Positions 4,399-5,191 of a DNA stretch of 5,191 nt are shown here, piece after piece. This DNA comes from Thermodesulfobacteriota bacterium. GTDB taxonomy: Bacteria > Desulfobacterota > QYQD01. The position numbers and the translations under genes were made by a program. Numbering within the stretch: position 1 is the first letter of the stretch; the number at the start of each line of letters is the position of its first letter. The notes under the pieces were generated by a model. It saw nothing but the letters and a program-made list of their open reading frames with translations. It was not told the DNA's origin and ran no database searches. The DNA lies in NCBI GenBank assembly GCA_030017815.1, contig JASEGX010000173.1, forward strand, positions 1 through 5,191, given 5' to 3'.

Positions 4399-5127
4399 AT
4401 GAACTGCTTACATCGCATAATAATGGTTATTTTGGCCGTAATCCTGGTCTCGGCCTGTGCCCGGTACGAGACCCGTATCGTCCCTTTTAAGATGCCGGAG
4501 GCATATCACAATGTCCAGGCTATAGAAGGCGCTAAAGTGGCGGCCGTGGCCTACGATGACTCTAATACTGCGCAGGAGGCCTTTGGATTTGATATCCGGG
4601 GGGCCGGGCTCCTGCCGGTGCAGGTTGTCTTTGACAACCAGGGCAGTAAATCCCTTCTCATAGACCCCACCCATACCTATATAATCGATAAAGAGCATAA
4701 CCTCTGGCCGGTCATGGAGAGCAGGCTGGCCTATGAGCGGGTCGAAAAGAAGACCGAACTGGGCGAAATCGGCGCAGGTGCGGCCAAACATGCCTTCCTG
4801 GCCGGCGCTGCCGGCGCCATTATCGGAGCGGCGGTAGGCATCGTGACCGGTGAAAATGTAGGTGCGGCTATAGGCAAGGGAGCGGCTGTGGGCGCGGCTG
4901 CCGGTGCCACCCTGGGTGGGGCGCAGGCCTATGGCTCTCAGGAAACCCGCTACCGCATAATGGATGACCTGGAAAAGAAGACCCTGCAAAATAACGCTAT
5001 CCCGCCCGGACAAATAGCGCACGGCTTTATCTTCTTCCCGGGAGAGGCTAAGGCAGCTAAGGAGCTACGCTTACAGTTAAAAGAGCTGGAAACAGGGAAG
5101 GTACATACGCTGGTGTTGCCATTTTAA
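4399..5127 (+). CDS. Glycine-zipper outer-membrane-type lipoprotein, function unknown
   Basis: This 242-residue lipoprotein has a signal peptide with the lipobox VSAC, placing the lipidated cysteine at residue 20. The next residue is Ala, not Asp, which by the usual rule favours the outer membrane. Residues 21-115 form an alpha/beta-looking domain containing FGFDIRGAGLLPVQVVFDNQG, a pattern I associate with uncharacterised lipoproteins. Residues 124-179 are a long Gly/Ala-rich segment with GxxxG spacing (GAIIGAAVGIVTG, then GAAVGAAAGATLG), a glycine zipper able to insert into or pack against membranes. A charged C-terminal domain follows. AAAGGAG at 4383-4389, nine bases before the ATG, supports the start. 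The gene is divergent from the cytochrome operon. Whether the lipoprotein works with the cytochromes is only a contextual guess. Confidence 0.85.
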   Translation: MNCLHRIIMVILAVILVSACARYETRIVPFKMPEAYHNVQAIEGAKVAAVAYDDSNTAQEAFGFDIRGAGLLPVQVVFDNQGSKSLLIDPTHTYIIDKEHNLWPVMESRLAYERVEKKTELGEIGAGAAKHAFLAGAAGAIIGAAVGIVTGENVGAAIGKGAAVGAAAGATLGGAQAYGSQETRYRIMDDLEKKTLQNNAIPPGQIAHGFIFFPGEAKAAKELRLQLKELETGKVHTLVLPF

Positions 5128-5148
5128 ACAAAAATATAACTATTCAGC

Positions 5149-5175
5149 CACAGATTCACACAGATGAACGCAGAT
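5149..5175. repeat. CACAGAT-type repeat with 10-bp period
   Basis: CACAGAT at 5149, CACAGAT at 5159 and CGCAGAT at 5169 are spaced exactly ten bases apart, starting 21 bases after the lipoprotein stop codon. The phrase GCCACAGATTCACACAGATG is, from memory, a widespread intergenic repeat related to the CACAGAG element at 4131. No terminator hairpin is visible between the stop codon and the window end. Confidence 0.55.
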
Positions 5176-5191
5176 AGGTTTAAATACAAAG

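Noticed and set aside
4408..5022. Minus-strand 204-codon open frame opposite the lipoprotein gene
   Set aside because: It is antisense to a gene with a lipobox, glycine zipper and ribosome binding site. Its own translation shows no recognisable domain and it lacks a good start signal, so it is a shadow frame.

Overview
The window looks like a chromosomal segment from a Gram-negative bacterium with respiratory multihaem c-type cytochromes. It carries two secreted cytochromes with many haem sites, a bacterial lipoprotein with a glycine zipper, a LivJ-type periplasmic binding protein, and several short non-coding repeat families. This mix is what I associate with Desulfobacterota (Geobacter-like), Nitrospirota and similar anaerobes. 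The assignment is an inference from gene content, and I cannot name a genus.

Layout. Positions 1-149 hold two strong palindromes (27-46 and 89-107) and the ribosome binding site of the first gene. Positions 150-1283 (+) encode an ABC-type branched-chain amino acid/amide substrate-binding protein without any transporter partner in the window. It converges on a cytochrome operon read on the minus strand. That operon has a sigma70-like promoter (about 3895-3866), a roughly 140-nt leader with a hairpin and a heptad repeat array, a probable 15-codon leader peptide (3717-3670), a six-site cytochrome (3664-2621), an intergenic hairpin (2608-2584) and a seven-haem cytochrome (2573-1404). Divergently, 4399-5127 (+) encodes a glycine-zipper lipoprotein with its own promoter-like sequence at 4283-4312.

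The two cytochromes are paralogues. They share a signal peptide, an N-terminal CVNCHTMHNSQGG block, a central CxxCH-x2-FH block, an SPWxRHP block, a CLSCHRxHG block and a final CxxCH close to the C-terminus. From memory, this order of sites and blocks matches the Geobacter hexahaem filament cytochrome OmcS and its relatives. An exported electron-conduit role is therefore plausible, but it is inferred from motif order only. The third haem site of the first cytochrome has the irregular spacing CX5CH, whereas the second has two canonical CxxCH motifs in that region.

The 680-base divergent intergenic region (3718-4398) is the richest non-coding part. It contains three degenerate arrays of 7-bp units that share a GCTR anchor. 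One lies just upstream of the ribosome binding site of the leader peptide, one just upstream of the lipoprotein's ribosome binding site (both in sense orientation), and one just upstream of the cytochrome promoter. It also contains pieces of low-complexity dispersed repeats. The most original observations are the coupled leader peptide, the heptad arrays at both translation starts, and the CX5CH haem site.
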